A stretch of 64,000 nucleotides of DNA from Oceanospirillum sp048264105 (GTDB lineage: Bacteria; Pseudomonadota; Gammaproteobacteria; Pseudomonadales; Halomonadaceae): assembly GCA_048264105.1 (NCBI GenBank), contig JBLXDJ010000002.1, forward strand, positions 248,001-312,000, read 5' to 3'. Shown piece after piece: positions 16,658-26,638 of the stretch (position 1 is the stretch's first letter; every line of letters begins with the position of its first letter). The notes below the pieces were generated by a model. It searched no databases. It saw only the letters and a program-made list of their open reading frames with translations, and had not been told where the DNA came from. The translations under genes and the position numbers were made by a program.

Positions 16658-17868
16658 GTCAGTCGCAGACGATTACCTTGCTGGGGGCGACCGGCTCCAT
16701 CGGTAGCAGTACTCTGGATATTGTAGCCCGCCACCCGGACCGCTATCGCCTGCATGCGGTATCCGGATACCAGCGTATTCAGGAGTTGGCCGAGATCTGT
16801 CATCACTTTTGCCCTGCCTATGCCGTGGTACCGGATGAGGCTTCAGCTGAGCGTCTGAGAATAGAAATTGCCGATTTAAAAACCGAGGTTCTGGTCGGAT
16901 CATCGGCACTTGAACAGGTGGCTGAAGCTTCTGAGGTTGATATTGTTGTGGCGGCTATTGTCGGTGCAGCAGGTCTTCTGCCAGCCCTTGCGGCGGTTAA
17001 GGCCGGTAAGCGTATTCTGCTGGCGAATAAAGAAGCCCTGGTCATGTCCGGCCAGCTGTTTATGGATGAAGTGAAGCGTTCCGGTGCTGAACTTCTGCCG
17101 ATTGATAGCGAGCATAATGCGATTTTTCAGTGTTTACCGGCTCAGGGAACACATTTTGATCAGGAATCATTGCCCGCTTCAGGAGTTCATCAGATTCTGT
17201 TGACCGCCTCCGGTGGGCCGTTTCGTGGTTTCAGCAGTGATCAGCTGGCTCAGGTCACGCCGGAGCAGGCGGTGGCTCATCCTAACTGGTCCATGGGGCA
17301 GAAGATCTCGGTGGACTCGGCCAGCTTGATGAACAAAGGTCTGGAACTGATCGAAGCGTGCTGGCTGTTTTCAGTCAGGCCTGAGGCTATTCAGGTTGTT
17401 GTGCATCCGCAAAGTATTATTCACTCCATGGTGGCCTATAACGACGGTTCTGTGATTGCGCAGATGGGGAACCCTGATATGCGTACGCCGATCGCCTATG
17501 GTTTGGCCTGGCCGGAGCGTATTGATGCCGGTGTTAAGCCGCTGGACCTTTTTCAGGTCGCGCAGCTTAACTTTGAACCGGCTGATGAGGTGGCGTTTCC
17601 CTGTCTGGCACTGGCGCGGCAGGCTTTCACCTTGGGTGGAACGGCTCCTGCCATCCTTAATGCCGCCAATGAGGTGGCTGTTCAGGCTTTTCTGGATCAT
17701 CAGATCGGTTTTGAGCAGATCCCCGAATTATGTCGCTATGCCCTCGATAGTATTGCTGTCGAACCGGCAGATTCACTGGAAGTGGTTCTGGCCAGTGACC
17801 GCAAGGCCCGTGAAATTAGCCTGCCTTACCTTGAACATTTATCGATGCATCGCGTCAAAGCGCAGTAA
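16654..17868 (+). CDS. dxr: 1-deoxy-D-xylulose 5-phosphate reductoisomerase
   Basis: Dxr (IspC) converts DXP to methylerythritol 4-phosphate with NADPH, the committed step of the MEP isoprenoid pathway. The 404-residue product has the NADPH-binding LLGATGSIGSSTLD, the LANKEALVM segment, PIDSEHNAIFQ (metal-binding Asp/Glu), TASGGPFR and the HPNWSMGQKISVDSASLMNK region. It overlaps cdsA by 4 bases. ispD and ispF of the same pathway lie further downstream at 38.0-39.3 kb. Confidence 0.97.
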   Translation: MSQSQTITLLGATGSIGSSTLDIVARHPDRYRLHAVSGYQRIQELAEICHHFCPAYAVVPDEASAERLRIEIADLKTEVLVGSSALEQVAEASEVDIVVAAIVGAAGLLPALAAVKAGKRILLANKEALVMSGQLFMDEVKRSGAELLPIDSEHNAIFQCLPAQGTHFDQESLPASGVHQILLTASGGPFRGFSSDQLAQVTPEQAVAHPNWSMGQKISVDSASLMNKGLELIEACWLFSVRPEAIQVVVHPQSIIHSMVAYNDGSVIAQMGNPDMRTPIAYGLAWPERIDAGVKPLDLFQVAQLNFEPADEVAFPCLALARQAFTLGGTAPAILNAANEVAVQAFLDHQIGFEQIPELCRYALDSIAVEPADSLEVVLASDRKAREISLPYLEHLSMHRVKAQ

Positions 17869-17888
17869 AGATTAACCGGAGAGCGTGA

Positions 17889-19244
17889 ATGGGTGTTTTG
17901 CATACGATACTGGCATTGATTGTAACCCTCGGAATACTGGTGACCGTTCATGAGTACGGGCACTTTTGGGTGGCCCGGCGCTGTGGCGTTAAGGTACTGA
18001 AATTTTCTGTGGGTTTTGGCAAACCTCTGTATCGCTGGTTTGATAAAACCGGTACTGAGTATGCCATTGCCTGGATCCCTCTGGGTGGCTACGTCAGCAT
18101 GCTGGATGAAAGGGAGGGTGATGTTTCAGATGAAGAGAAGCCTTTTGCTTTTAATCAGCAGTCTGTCTGGAAGCGCATCGCTATTGTTGCAGCGGGTCCT
18201 GTTGCAAACTTCCTGCTGGCGATCCTGACCTATTGGGTCCTGTTTGTTTCCGGTACCAGCGCCCTGGCTCCGGTTGTCGGTTCCGTGCATCCTGATTCAC
18301 TGGCTTATGAGGCTGGTATTGAGGCTCAGTCTGAGTTGATCAGCATTGATGGTGAGGCGGTTCATAGTTGGCAGGATGCCGGTATGCAGCTGTTAAGCCG
18401 TGTGGGTGATACCGGGCAGATTCGCATTGTGACCCAGGAGTGGCAGGGGTATCACCAGCAGGAGCATGCGCTGTCTGTTGAGCGTTGGCTGGCCGGTGAA
18501 AAAGAACCTAACCCGCTAACGGCAATCGGCATTACACCCTTCTCTCCGCATCTGAAACCCGTGATTGGCCAGGTTCTGCCTGATGGTGCTGCACAACGGT
18601 CAGGATTGGGTGTAGGCGATGTGATCCTGACCGCTAATGGCGAGCCGGTAACGGACTGGATGCATTGGGTTAAGTTGGTTCAGGCGTCTCCCGATCAACC
18701 GCTGATGCTAGAGGTTCAGCGCTCAGGGAGTGTTGAGCTGCTGAGTATTACCCCTGATCTGCGTCGTCTGGATGATGGCCGTGATATCGGCTATATCGGT
18801 GCCGCGGCACAACGGGGCGAGTGGCCGGAAGGGATGGTTCGCGAGGTACAGTATGGCGTACTGGAATCTGTCCCCAATGCGGTGATCAAAACTGCGGATA
18901 TGATTGTTCTGACATTGGACTCCATCGGAAAAATGGTGGTGGGGCTGATCTCTGTGGATAATCTTAGCGGCCCCATTACGATTGCTCAGGTTGCCAGTGA
19001 CTCCGCTAAAGGTGGGCTGGAAAGTTTTCTGACTTTTCTTGCCTATATCAGTATCAGTCTGGGTGTATTGAATTTGTTACCGATTCCGGTTCTTGATGGT
19101 GGTCATCTGCTGTTTTATCTGATTGAAGCGGTCAGCGGACGTCCCGTGCCGGAAAAGGCTCAGCAGTTTGGTTTACGAATTGGTATGATGCTGCTGGCTG
19201 GTTTGATGATGATCGCCTTTTATAACGACCTGATGCGTCTCTAA
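17889..19244 (+). CDS. rseP: Site-2 intramembrane zinc metalloprotease RseP
   Basis: RseP cuts anti-sigma factor RseA in the membrane after DegS, releasing sigma-E in the envelope stress response. The 451-residue protein has HEYGH at residues 21-25 in the first membrane helix, two tandem PDZ domains in the periplasm (around residues 115-310; FSPHLKPVIGQVLPDGAAQ marks the second) and the second active-site motif LLPIPVLDGGH near residue 400. It stands between dxr and bamA as in most gammaproteobacteria, linking the stress protease to outer-membrane assembly. Confidence 0.96.
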   Translation: MGVLHTILALIVTLGILVTVHEYGHFWVARRCGVKVLKFSVGFGKPLYRWFDKTGTEYAIAWIPLGGYVSMLDEREGDVSDEEKPFAFNQQSVWKRIAIVAAGPVANFLLAILTYWVLFVSGTSALAPVVGSVHPDSLAYEAGIEAQSELISIDGEAVHSWQDAGMQLLSRVGDTGQIRIVTQEWQGYHQQEHALSVERWLAGEKEPNPLTAIGITPFSPHLKPVIGQVLPDGAAQRSGLGVGDVILTANGEPVTDWMHWVKLVQASPDQPLMLEVQRSGSVELLSITPDLRRLDDGRDIGYIGAAAQRGEWPEGMVREVQYGVLESVPNAVIKTADMIVLTLDSIGKMVVGLISVDNLSGPITIAQVASDSAKGGLESFLTFLAYISISLGVLNLLPIPVLDGGHLLFYLIEAVSGRPVPEKAQQFGLRIGMMLLAGLMMIAFYNDLMRL

Positions 19245-19282
19245 TTTTTAGTTAAATAGTCCTCTCCGGATAGTGGAATTTT

Positions 19283-21652
19283 ATGATCACCCGTATTAAA
19301 CAGTTCAGCCCTTTTAAATGGCTTTATTCAGCTAAGCAGGTTCTGGCCGCTATTTTAATGATCTCCGGGCTAAGTGTTTTTTCTCCGGTATCGGCTGCAC
19401 AGTTTGTGTTTGATGATCTGCGTGTCGAGGGCTTGCAGCGTGTATCCGCCTCACGGGTTTTCAGTGCCTTCCCGATCGAACTTCGTAAGCAGGTCAGCAA
19501 TCAGGACCTGGTAGAAGCCAGTAAGGCCTTGTTTGAGACCGGCCTGTTTGATGATGTCCGTCTTGAACGGGATGGGTCTCTGCTGATTGTTGTGGTTAAA
19601 GAGCGCCCGGCAATTGATCAGATTCTGATCACGGGTAACGATAAAATCAAAACGGAACAGCTGGAAGAGGGGCTGGCGCAGTCCGGTCTGAAAGCGGGGC
19701 AGATCCTGCAGCGTGTGACCCTGGAGCAGGTCGAGCTTGAACTGGAGCGTATGTATCACGGTTTAGGCCGATACAGCGCCAGTATTGATACTGAAATTGA
19801 GTCGGTAGGCAATAATCAGGTGAATCTGAATGTCAAAATCCGTGAAGGTGATGTTGCGACCATCCGTCATATCAACTTCACCGGTAATGACCGCTTTGAT
19901 AATGAAACACTGGCGAAACGTTTTGAGCTGGAGGCTAAATCTCACTGGTCGCTGTTTGCCTCTGCCAGTCAGTATTCCCGCCCCAAACTGCAGGGGGATC
20001 TTGAGCGCCTTCGCAACTGGTATCTGGATCGGGGCTACCTGAAGTTCAATGTGGATTCAACACAGGTCTCGGTGAGTCCGGATCGACTCGATGTTTATAT
20101 TACGGTGAATGTCACCGAGGGTGAGTCTTACAGTATTCGTGAGATCAAGCTCAGTGGTGATCTGGTTGTGGATCCGGAAGAGATTCTTGAACTGATCGAA
20201 CTGAGTCCCGGCGATACTTTTTCCCGTACTAAAATGGTCAACACCACCGAGGCGATCCGTAAGCGTCTGGGGAAGGAAGGTTTTACCTTTGCCAACATCA
20301 ATGCGGTGCCTGAGTTGCATGATGATCAGACGGTCACCCTGACTCTTATGGTGGCGCCAGGTAAGCGTACTTATGTACGGCGTATTAATTTCTCCGGCAA
20401 CGTCACGACCAAGGATGAGGTATTGCGCCGGGAGATTACTCAAATGGAAGCCGGCTCGGCATCAACTGATGCGATAAAAAACTCCAAAGCACGCTTGGAG
20501 CGGCTTGGATACTTTAAAACCGTTCAGGTGGATACCCCTCGGGTTGCCGGTTTCGATGACCAGATTGATGTGAACTATACCGTTGAGGAGCAGCCTTCAG
20601 GCAGTCTGAGTGCCTCCGTTGGCTATTCACAGAACAGCGGTATTATTTTTGGTGCGGGTGTTAAGCAGTCGAACTTCCTGGGTTCTGGGACCAATGTCGG
20701 TTTCAATGTCAGCCGAAGCGATACAATTAAGAAACTGGACTTCTCCATTTTTGATCCCTATTACACACTGGATGGCGTAAGCCGTGGTATCAATGTCTTC
20801 TATCAGGAAAGTAATCTGGAAGACTCTGATATCAGTGGTTTTGCCACGGACTCTTATGGAGCCAAAGTAAACTTTGGTTACCCGATCAGTGAAACGGCTC
20901 GTGTTGGCTTAACTCTGGGCGCAGATAATACCCGTATCTATACCGGTAGTGACCCCGTTAAAGAAGTTGTCACCTTTATTGAGGATGAAGGCGATAATCA
21001 CTCGGCCTATAAAGTAGGCGGTTATGTAAGCGATAACCGACTGAATCGGGGTGTTTTAGCCACTGATGGTACTTACAATCGTCTGTCTTTAGAAGTTGCT
21101 GTTCCAAGTAGTGATATGACCTTCTATAGCCTTGAATATAAGAATCGTTACCTTGTTGCACTAAATGATGATTATTCTGTGAAGTTACGAACAGATCTGG
21201 GCTATGCCGATGGCTATGGCAGCGATAGCTTGCTACCTTTCTATGAGCATTATTTTGCTGGTGGTTTGGGATCTGTACGGGGTTATCGGGGTAACTCTCT
21301 TGGGCCAAAAAGTACGCCGACAGATGGTGATGCGCCTTCCGCGTTTGGTGGTAATGTACTGGTCGAAACCGGGGTCGAGCTGATCTATCCGCTGTGGTTT
21401 GTTGAAGACAGAAGCAGCTTGCAGACCGTCGTGTTTGTTGATGCCGGTAATGTCTTTATGACCGAATGCAGCCGTGTGTCCACGAACTGCGAAGCCGGTG
21501 TCGATCTGTCCGAGCTGCGCTTTTCCAGTGGCTTGGGCTTAACCTGGCTGTCACCGATCGGACCCTTGGATTTCAGTATCTCCAAAGCGCTGAATGCGAA
21601 AAGTGATGACGATACCGAGTTCTTCCAGTTCTCGATCGGTCAGACTTTCTAA
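19283..21652 (+). CDS. bamA: Outer membrane protein assembly factor BamA
   Basis: BamA is the Omp85 barrel that folds and inserts outer-membrane proteins. The 789-residue precursor has a long signal peptide (about 39 residues, ending VSA/AQF), five POTRA domains (about 40-430) and a 16-strand C-terminal barrel. The barrel has the essential loop-6 motif VRGYRG near residue 665, and the last residue is Phe (IGQTF), the usual outer-membrane C-terminal signal. It is followed at once by skp, whose chaperone product delivers substrates to it. Confidence 0.97.
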   Translation: MITRIKQFSPFKWLYSAKQVLAAILMISGLSVFSPVSAAQFVFDDLRVEGLQRVSASRVFSAFPIELRKQVSNQDLVEASKALFETGLFDDVRLERDGSLLIVVVKERPAIDQILITGNDKIKTEQLEEGLAQSGLKAGQILQRVTLEQVELELERMYHGLGRYSASIDTEIESVGNNQVNLNVKIREGDVATIRHINFTGNDRFDNETLAKRFELEAKSHWSLFASASQYSRPKLQGDLERLRNWYLDRGYLKFNVDSTQVSVSPDRLDVYITVNVTEGESYSIREIKLSGDLVVDPEEILELIELSPGDTFSRTKMVNTTEAIRKRLGKEGFTFANINAVPELHDDQTVTLTLMVAPGKRTYVRRINFSGNVTTKDEVLRREITQMEAGSASTDAIKNSKARLERLGYFKTVQVDTPRVAGFDDQIDVNYTVEEQPSGSLSASVGYSQNSGIIFGAGVKQSNFLGSGTNVGFNVSRSDTIKKLDFSIFDPYYTLDGVSRGINVFYQESNLEDSDISGFATDSYGAKVNFGYPISETARVGLTLGADNTRIYTGSDPVKEVVTFIEDEGDNHSAYKVGGYVSDNRLNRGVLATDGTYNRLSLEVAVPSSDMTFYSLEYKNRYLVALNDDYSVKLRTDLGYADGYGSDSLLPFYEHYFAGGLGSVRGYRGNSLGPKSTPTDGDAPSAFGGNVLVETGVELIYPLWFVEDRSSLQTVVFVDAGNVFMTECSRVSTNCEAGVDLSELRFSSGLGLTWLSPIGPLDFSISKALNAKSDDDTEFFQFSIGQTF

Positions 21653-21686
21653 GGTTCAGCTGTTCAACGGTTAAAGGATAAGATCA

Positions 21687-22241
21687 ATGACACGCACGTT
21701 TCGTTTTTTCAGTGTTTTTCTTACGCTGCTCTTGATGAGCTCCGTCAGTGTCCGGGCAGAAACTGACAATACTGCTGCGACACAGGAAGCCACTAAAATT
21801 GCTGTTCTTGACTGGCGGGCTGCTCTTTTGGGTACCGATCAGGCGCGAAGTGAGTTTAAAGCGATTCGTGAAGCCTTAAGTCAGGATGAGCAGGAGATCC
21901 GCACGCTCGCAGAAGAAGCCAAGCAGATGCAGGCAAAGCTAAAAGCCGATGCCGATACTCTGAGTGCAGATGCCAAACGGCAGCTCAGTAAAGATATTCA
22001 GGAGAAGGCTGAGGAGTATCAGTTTCTGGGTCAGCGTCTCCAGAAGGAGCAGCGTCAGCGTCAGGAAGCTTATATCCGAAGTGTACGGCCTCAGTTAGAT
22101 GATGCCGTTCGCCAGGTTATTGAAGCGCGTAAGATTGACCTGCTGCTGGATCGTCAGGCTGTGACATTTGTGCACAGCCGTCTTGATATTACGCAAGCAG
22201 TGATTACACAGCTCAATAAGATGCAGTCGGCAGATCAATAG
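21687..22241 (+). CDS. skp: Periplasmic chaperone Skp/OmpH
   Basis: Skp is a jellyfish-shaped trimer that carries unfolded outer-membrane proteins across the periplasm. The 184-residue precursor has a signal peptide of about 24 residues (LLLMSSVSVRA then ETDN). The mature part is almost wholly long charged helices typical of the OmpH family, with KIAVLDWRAALLGTDQAR as the N-terminal strand. It lies between bamA and lpxD as in E. coli and Pseudomonas. Sequence conservation is low in this family, so context supports the call. Confidence 0.93.
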   Translation: MTRTFRFFSVFLTLLLMSSVSVRAETDNTAATQEATKIAVLDWRAALLGTDQARSEFKAIREALSQDEQEIRTLAEEAKQMQAKLKADADTLSADAKRQLSKDIQEKAEEYQFLGQRLQKEQRQRQEAYIRSVRPQLDDAVRQVIEARKIDLLLDRQAVTFVHSRLDITQAVITQLNKMQSADQ

Positions 22242-22301
22242 ACTGCCTAACATCACATAAACGTTACTTCTCACCCTCTGGTATAACTGAAGGAAAGTCG
22301 C

Positions 22302-23372
22302 ATGACTCACCCGGGAGAAACTCAATCTGTTCGCCGCAAATACAGTCTTGGCGAATTGGCCGAGATGCTGGGTGGTAAGCTGCGTGGTGATTCCTCGCAA
22401 ATGATTTCCGGTCTGGCAACGCTGCAAAGTGCGGGGCCTTCTCAGGCAAGCTTTCTGGCTAACCCTGCTTATCAGAAGCATCTTGCGGATTGTGAAGCGG
22501 GCGTGGTGCTCCTTAAAGAAGAGCTGGCTGAACAGTGTCCTGTGAACAGTATCCTTCTTAAAAATCCCTATGCAGGCTACGCCCGACTAACGCAGTTGTT
22601 TGACTCAGTTCCTGCCTGTATCCCGGGGATTCATCCTCAGGCTGATGTTCATCCGGAAGCTGATGTTTCCGACCGGGCCCAGGTGGATGCTTTTGCGGTG
22701 ATTGATGCGGGGGCAGAGATCGGTGAAGGTGCCGTTATTGGCAGTCATTGTTATGTCGGGCGCAACACGATTGTCGGTAAAGGTTGCCGACTGTATCCCA
22801 ATGTCACGCTATATCACGAAGTTGTTTTAGGTTGCGAGGTAACCTTACATAGCAGCTGTGTGATCGGTGGCGATGGTTTTGGTTTTGCCCCTGAAAATGG
22901 ACGTTGGGTAAAGATTGCTCAGCTGGGTGGTGTTATCATAGGCGACCGGACAGAAGTGGGTGCGAATACCAACATTGACCGGGGTGCTCTGGATAACACT
23001 GAAATTGGCTCAGATGTGATTATCGACAGTCAGGTTCAGATTGCTCATAACGTGCGAATCGGTGATGGTTCAGCGATTGCGGGGTGCGTTGGTATTGCCG
23101 GCAGCAGTTCGATTGGACGCTATTGTCTTATCGGTGGTGCCAGTAATATAGCCGGTCATTTAACGATTTGTGATGGCGTCACCCTGAATATGACAACGAA
23201 TGTGACCGGAGATATCCGGGAACCCGGGCATTACTCTTCCGGTACCGGTATGTCAGATATGCGCACATGGCGCAAAAATGCGGTACGTTTTAACCAGCTG
23301 GATAGTCTGGCGAAACGAATGAGCAAGATTGAAAAAAGCTTGTCATTATCCGCAGCTAAGCAAAAAACTTAA
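22302..23372 (+). CDS. lpxD: UDP-3-O-(3-hydroxyacyl)glucosamine N-acyltransferase
   Basis: LpxD transfers the second 3-hydroxyacyl chain from ACP to UDP-acyl-glucosamine in lipid A synthesis. The 356-residue product has the N-terminal uridine-binding domain (YSLGELAEMLGGKLRGD), then a left-handed beta helix made of hexapeptide repeats, with the catalytic His in QIAHNVRIGDGSAIAG. The C-terminal helix (RFNQLDSLAKRMSKIEK) forms the trimer cap. The ATG at 22302 follows AAGGAAAG. Confidence 0.97.
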   Translation: MTHPGETQSVRRKYSLGELAEMLGGKLRGDSSQMISGLATLQSAGPSQASFLANPAYQKHLADCEAGVVLLKEELAEQCPVNSILLKNPYAGYARLTQLFDSVPACIPGIHPQADVHPEADVSDRAQVDAFAVIDAGAEIGEGAVIGSHCYVGRNTIVGKGCRLYPNVTLYHEVVLGCEVTLHSSCVIGGDGFGFAPENGRWVKIAQLGGVIIGDRTEVGANTNIDRGALDNTEIGSDVIIDSQVQIAHNVRIGDGSAIAGCVGIAGSSSIGRYCLIGGASNIAGHLTICDGVTLNMTTNVTGDIREPGHYSSGTGMSDMRTWRKNAVRFNQLDSLAKRMSKIEKSLSLSAAKQKT

Positions 23373-23439
23373 AACAGACAGAAGCGTATTGTGCGCACCT
23401 GCTGCTACGTGGCAGTTAGGTTTTTTTGAGGTTGATTAA

Positions 23440-23883
23440 ATGGTCATGGACATTAACGAAATTAAAGAATACTTACCCCACCGTTATCCTTTTTTGCTGG
23501 TTGACCGTGTTGTAGAGATGGAATTGGGTGAGTCGATCGTTGCCTACAAAAATGTAACGGTAAACGAGCCTTTCTTTAATGGACACTTCCCTCATCACCC
23601 AGTAATGCCGGGTGTACTGATTATTGAGGCGATGGCACAGGCTGCAGGTATTCTTGGTTTTAAAACCATGGAGAAAAAACCTGCTGATGGCCATATCTAC
23701 TACTTCGTAGGCAGTGATAAAGTACGCTTTAAGCGTCCTGTTGTTCCGGGAGATCAGTTAAAACTGGAAGCAACGGTTGTTGGCACGCCTCGTCGCGGTA
23801 TCTGGCGCTTTGATTGTAAAGCGACGGTTGATGGTGAGCTCGCGTGTCAGGGTTCAATTTTGTGTGCAGAGAGAGAACTGTGA
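23440..23883 (+). CDS. fabZ: 3-hydroxyacyl-ACP dehydratase FabZ
   Basis: FabZ dehydrates 3-hydroxyacyl-ACP in fatty acid elongation and competes with LpxA and LpxD for the same substrate. The 147-residue hot-dog-fold protein has catalytic H49 (FNGHFPHHPVMPG) and E63 (LIIEAMAQ). The ATG at 23440 follows GAGG at 8 bases; an ATG at 23446 is the alternative. The stop overlaps the lpxA GTG start, which ties their expression. Confidence 0.97.
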   Translation: MVMDINEIKEYLPHRYPFLLVDRVVEMELGESIVAYKNVTVNEPFFNGHFPHHPVMPGVLIIEAMAQAAGILGFKTMEKKPADGHIYYFVGSDKVRFKRPVVPGDQLKLEATVVGTPRRGIWRFDCKATVDGELACQGSILCAEREL

Positions 23884-24653
23884 GTCTGATTCATCCAACA
23901 GCTATTGTTGATCCATCAGCGGTTATCGCTGCTGATGTTGAGATCGGACCCTACTCCATTATCGGCCCCGATGTTGAAATCGGGGCGGGTACCTGGATTG
24001 GGCCCCATGTTGTTATCACAAAACTGACCACCATCGGCAAAGGCAACAAGATCTTTCAGTTTGCTTCCGTCGGTGAGGATTGTCAGGACAAAAAATATGC
24101 CGGGGAGCCAACCCGTCTGATTATTGGTGATAACAATGAAATCCGTGAAGGATGCTCGATTCATCGGGGCACGATTCAGGATGAAGGTATTACCCGTATT
24201 GGCAGCAACAACCTGATTATGACGACGGTACATATCGCGCATGATGTCGTTATCGGCGATAACACCATTATTGCTTCAGATGCCTCCATTGCAGGTCATG
24301 TGAAGATTGGCGATTGGGCCATTATTGGTGGTGCGTCTGCGATTCACCAGTTCTGTCATATAGGTCCGCATGCTATGTGTGGTGGTGCGAGTTATATCTC
24401 AAAAGATATTCCCGCCTATGTGATGGTCAGTGGCAACCCAGCTGAATCCCACAGTATTAATGCTGAAGGACTGAAGCGCCGTGGTTTTTCCGCAGAAGCG
24501 ATCAGCCAGTTACGCCGCGCTTATAAAACCGTTTTCCGTAAAGGTCTGCGACTGGATACGGCGATTGCTGAACTGGAAAGCGAAAGCGTGGGCGAAGAGT
24601 TATCTGTCTTTATCAAAAGCCTCAAGGGCTCAGGGCGTGGCATTATCCGCTAA
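23880..24653 (+). CDS. lpxA: UDP-N-acetylglucosamine O-acyltransferase
   Basis: LpxA performs the first step of lipid A synthesis, acylating UDP-GlcNAc at O-3. The start is the GTG at 23880, which shares bases with the fabZ TGA and gives the standard N-terminus (SLIHPTAIVDPSAVIA). The length is 257 residues. The N-terminal two thirds is a hexapeptide beta helix with catalytic His in TVHIAHDVVIGDN; the rest is the helical C-terminal domain (GLKRRGFSAEAISQLRRAYK). It is coupled to fabZ and followed by lpxB. Confidence 0.97.
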   Translation: MSLIHPTAIVDPSAVIAADVEIGPYSIIGPDVEIGAGTWIGPHVVITKLTTIGKGNKIFQFASVGEDCQDKKYAGEPTRLIIGDNNEIREGCSIHRGTIQDEGITRIGSNNLIMTTVHIAHDVVIGDNTIIASDASIAGHVKIGDWAIIGGASAIHQFCHIGPHAMCGGASYISKDIPAYVMVSGNPAESHSINAEGLKRRGFSAEAISQLRRAYKTVFRKGLRLDTAIAELESESVGEELSVFIKSLKGSGRGIIR

Positions 24654-24727
24654 TATTGCTTGTTGGCCTGGCCCTTTAAACGTTGCCCCGGCCTTTTGAA
24701 TCAGTCGAAGATTTACAGGAAACGCGC

Positions 24728-25930
24728 ATGTCTGATCAGGACTCGCCGCAGAAGCCTCTGCGTATCGCCATTGTAGCCGGTGAACTATCCGGTGATATTC
24801 TTGGGTCAGGTCTGATCCGGGAATTAAAGAAACTCCACCCTACGGCGGAGTTTTTTGGTATTGGCGGCCCCCGAATGGAGCAGGAAGGTTTTATCAGCCA
24901 TTGGCCGATGGATCGCTTGTCCGTCATGGGCTTTGTCGAGGTGTTTGGCCGTTTACGGGAGCTCCTGAGGATTCGTAAAGAGGTTCGTGATCTCTGCCTT
25001 CAGGAGAAACCGGATCTGTTTGTCGGTATTGATGCGCCGGACTTCAACCTGACTCTGGAAGGTTGGGTTCGGGATGCCGGAATTCCGGTTGTCCACTATG
25101 TATCTCCTTCGGTTTGGGCATGGAAGCAGGGACGTCTTAAGAAGATCGCCCGTTGTGTTGATCACATGCTGACGCTACTGCCCTTTGAAGCGGATTTTTA
25201 TCACCGCAAAAATATTCCGGTGACTTTTGTGGGCCATCCTCTGGCGGATGAACTGCCGATGGATGTGGATCAGAATGGTTGCCGTGATCAGCTGGGATTA
25301 TCGAAAGAATTCCCTGTTCTGGCCGTTCTGCCCGGCAGTCGTAGTAATGAAGTTAAATATCTGGGGCAAACCTTTATTGATACTGCGCTACGTTGCTGTG
25401 AAGTGATGCCTGAGCTGCAGGTAGCAATCCCCTGTGCCAATGATCTGCGACGTCAGCAGATTGAAGAACAACTGGCCGTTGTTAAGCCTGAACTGCGTCA
25501 GTGCTTCCATCTTTTTGATGGTATGTCCCGGGAAGTGATGAGCGCTTCTGATACCGTACTGCTGGCATCCGGCACCGCTGCACTGGAAGCGATGCTGCTG
25601 AAGAAACCCATGGTCGTTGCCTACAAAATGGCCTGGTTGAGTCATGCCATTATCAGCCGTATGATCAAAGTGGATCATATCTCCCTGCCGAATCTTATTG
25701 CCGGAGAATCCCTGGTACCGGAGATGATTCAGGACGATGCCACTGTAGAGTCACTGAGTGCTCTGTTGCTTGACCGGTTACAGAACCCTGATAATTTCCG
25801 GGAGCTGGTGGAGCGTTTCTATCAGCTGCATCATGAGCTGAAACAGGAAGCCAGTCAGGTGGCCGCCAAGACACTGTCCGCAATGATCGAAGAACGTGCT
25901 TCTTCTGACACATCCGTTAAATCCCACTAA
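24728..25930 (+). CDS. lpxB: Lipid-A-disaccharide synthase
   Basis: LpxB joins UDP-diacylglucosamine and lipid X to form the lipid A disaccharide at the inner membrane. The frame is open to 24683, but the ATG at 24728 has AGGA upstream and gives 400 residues starting MSDQDSPQKPLRIAIVAGE. Motifs include GELSGDILGSGLI, FGIGGPRM, VGIDAPDFN, YVSPSVWAWKQGR, VLPGSRSNEV and ASGTAALEAML, all typical of the GT19 glycosyltransferase family. It follows lpxA in the usual cluster. Confidence 0.97.
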   Translation: MSDQDSPQKPLRIAIVAGELSGDILGSGLIRELKKLHPTAEFFGIGGPRMEQEGFISHWPMDRLSVMGFVEVFGRLRELLRIRKEVRDLCLQEKPDLFVGIDAPDFNLTLEGWVRDAGIPVVHYVSPSVWAWKQGRLKKIARCVDHMLTLLPFEADFYHRKNIPVTFVGHPLADELPMDVDQNGCRDQLGLSKEFPVLAVLPGSRSNEVKYLGQTFIDTALRCCEVMPELQVAIPCANDLRRQQIEEQLAVVKPELRQCFHLFDGMSREVMSASDTVLLASGTAALEAMLLKKPMVVAYKMAWLSHAIISRMIKVDHISLPNLIAGESLVPEMIQDDATVESLSALLLDRLQNPDNFRELVERFYQLHHELKQEASQVAAKTLSAMIEERASSDTSVKSH

Positions 25931-25950
25931 GCGCAAAACCTGAGGTTACG

Positions 25951-26556
25951 ATGGCACAAGATTGGCCTGAACTGGATATTCCCTATCGCGGTAAACTGCT
26001 TGCCGGTGTGGACGAAGTGGGACGTGGGCCTCTGGTGGGTTCAGTCGTGACTGCGGCGGTTATTCTCGATCCTGATCAGCCGATTGAAGGACTGACGGAT
26101 TCCAAGAAGCTAAGTGAGAAGAAACGCGAAAAATTCTTTGATGAGATTCAGGAAAAAGCGCTGGCCTGGCATATTGCCGAGTGCTCCGTTGAAGAGATTG
26201 ACCGCCTGAATATCCTGCATGCCACCATGTTGGCGATGCAGCGGGCAGTAGAAGGTTTAAAACCTGCCGCTGAATTTGTACTGGTGGATGGCAACCGTTG
26301 CCCGGAACTTCCCTGCCCTTCAATGGCGGTTGTGAAGGGGGATCTGCGTCATAGTGCGATCAGTGCGGCTTCAATTCTGGCTAAGGTATACCGTGATCGT
26401 CAGATGGCAGAGCTGGAGTTGAAATACCCTGGTTACGGCTTTGCCAAACATAAAGGCTATCCCACCAAGCAGCACTTTGCCGCACTGGAAGCCTTAGGGC
26501 CTATCCCTGAGCATCGTCGCTCTTTTAAGCCGGTTCAGCAGCGACTTGATCTGTAG
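25951..26556 (+). CDS. rnhB: Ribonuclease HII
   Basis: RNase HII cleaves RNA in RNA-DNA hybrids and single ribonucleotides misincorporated into DNA. The 201-residue product has the acidic active site GVDEVGRGPLVGSVV (Asp18, Glu19), TDSKKLS, VDGNRCPEL and SILAKVYRDR. The ATG at 25951 follows TGAGG. It sits between lpxB and dnaE as in E. coli. Confidence 0.97.
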   Translation: MAQDWPELDIPYRGKLLAGVDEVGRGPLVGSVVTAAVILDPDQPIEGLTDSKKLSEKKREKFFDEIQEKALAWHIAECSVEEIDRLNILHATMLAMQRAVEGLKPAAEFVLVDGNRCPELPCPSMAVVKGDLRHSAISAASILAKVYRDRQMAELELKYPGYGFAKHKGYPTKQHFAALEALGPIPEHRRSFKPVQQRLDL

Positions 26557-26571
26557 CCTGCTTGAGTTTTG

Positions 26572-26587
26572 AGCCCGCCTGCGGGCT
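26572..26587 (+). other. rnhB-dnaE intergenic hairpin
   Basis: AGCCCGC, CT and GCGGGCT form a short GC-rich hairpin just after rnhB. No T-run follows, so transcription may read through into dnaE. Confidence 0.5.
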
Positions 26588-26638
26588 GATGTTCTATGCT
26601 TTTCTTCACCTGATACAGTTTTGTATACGAGATCTTTT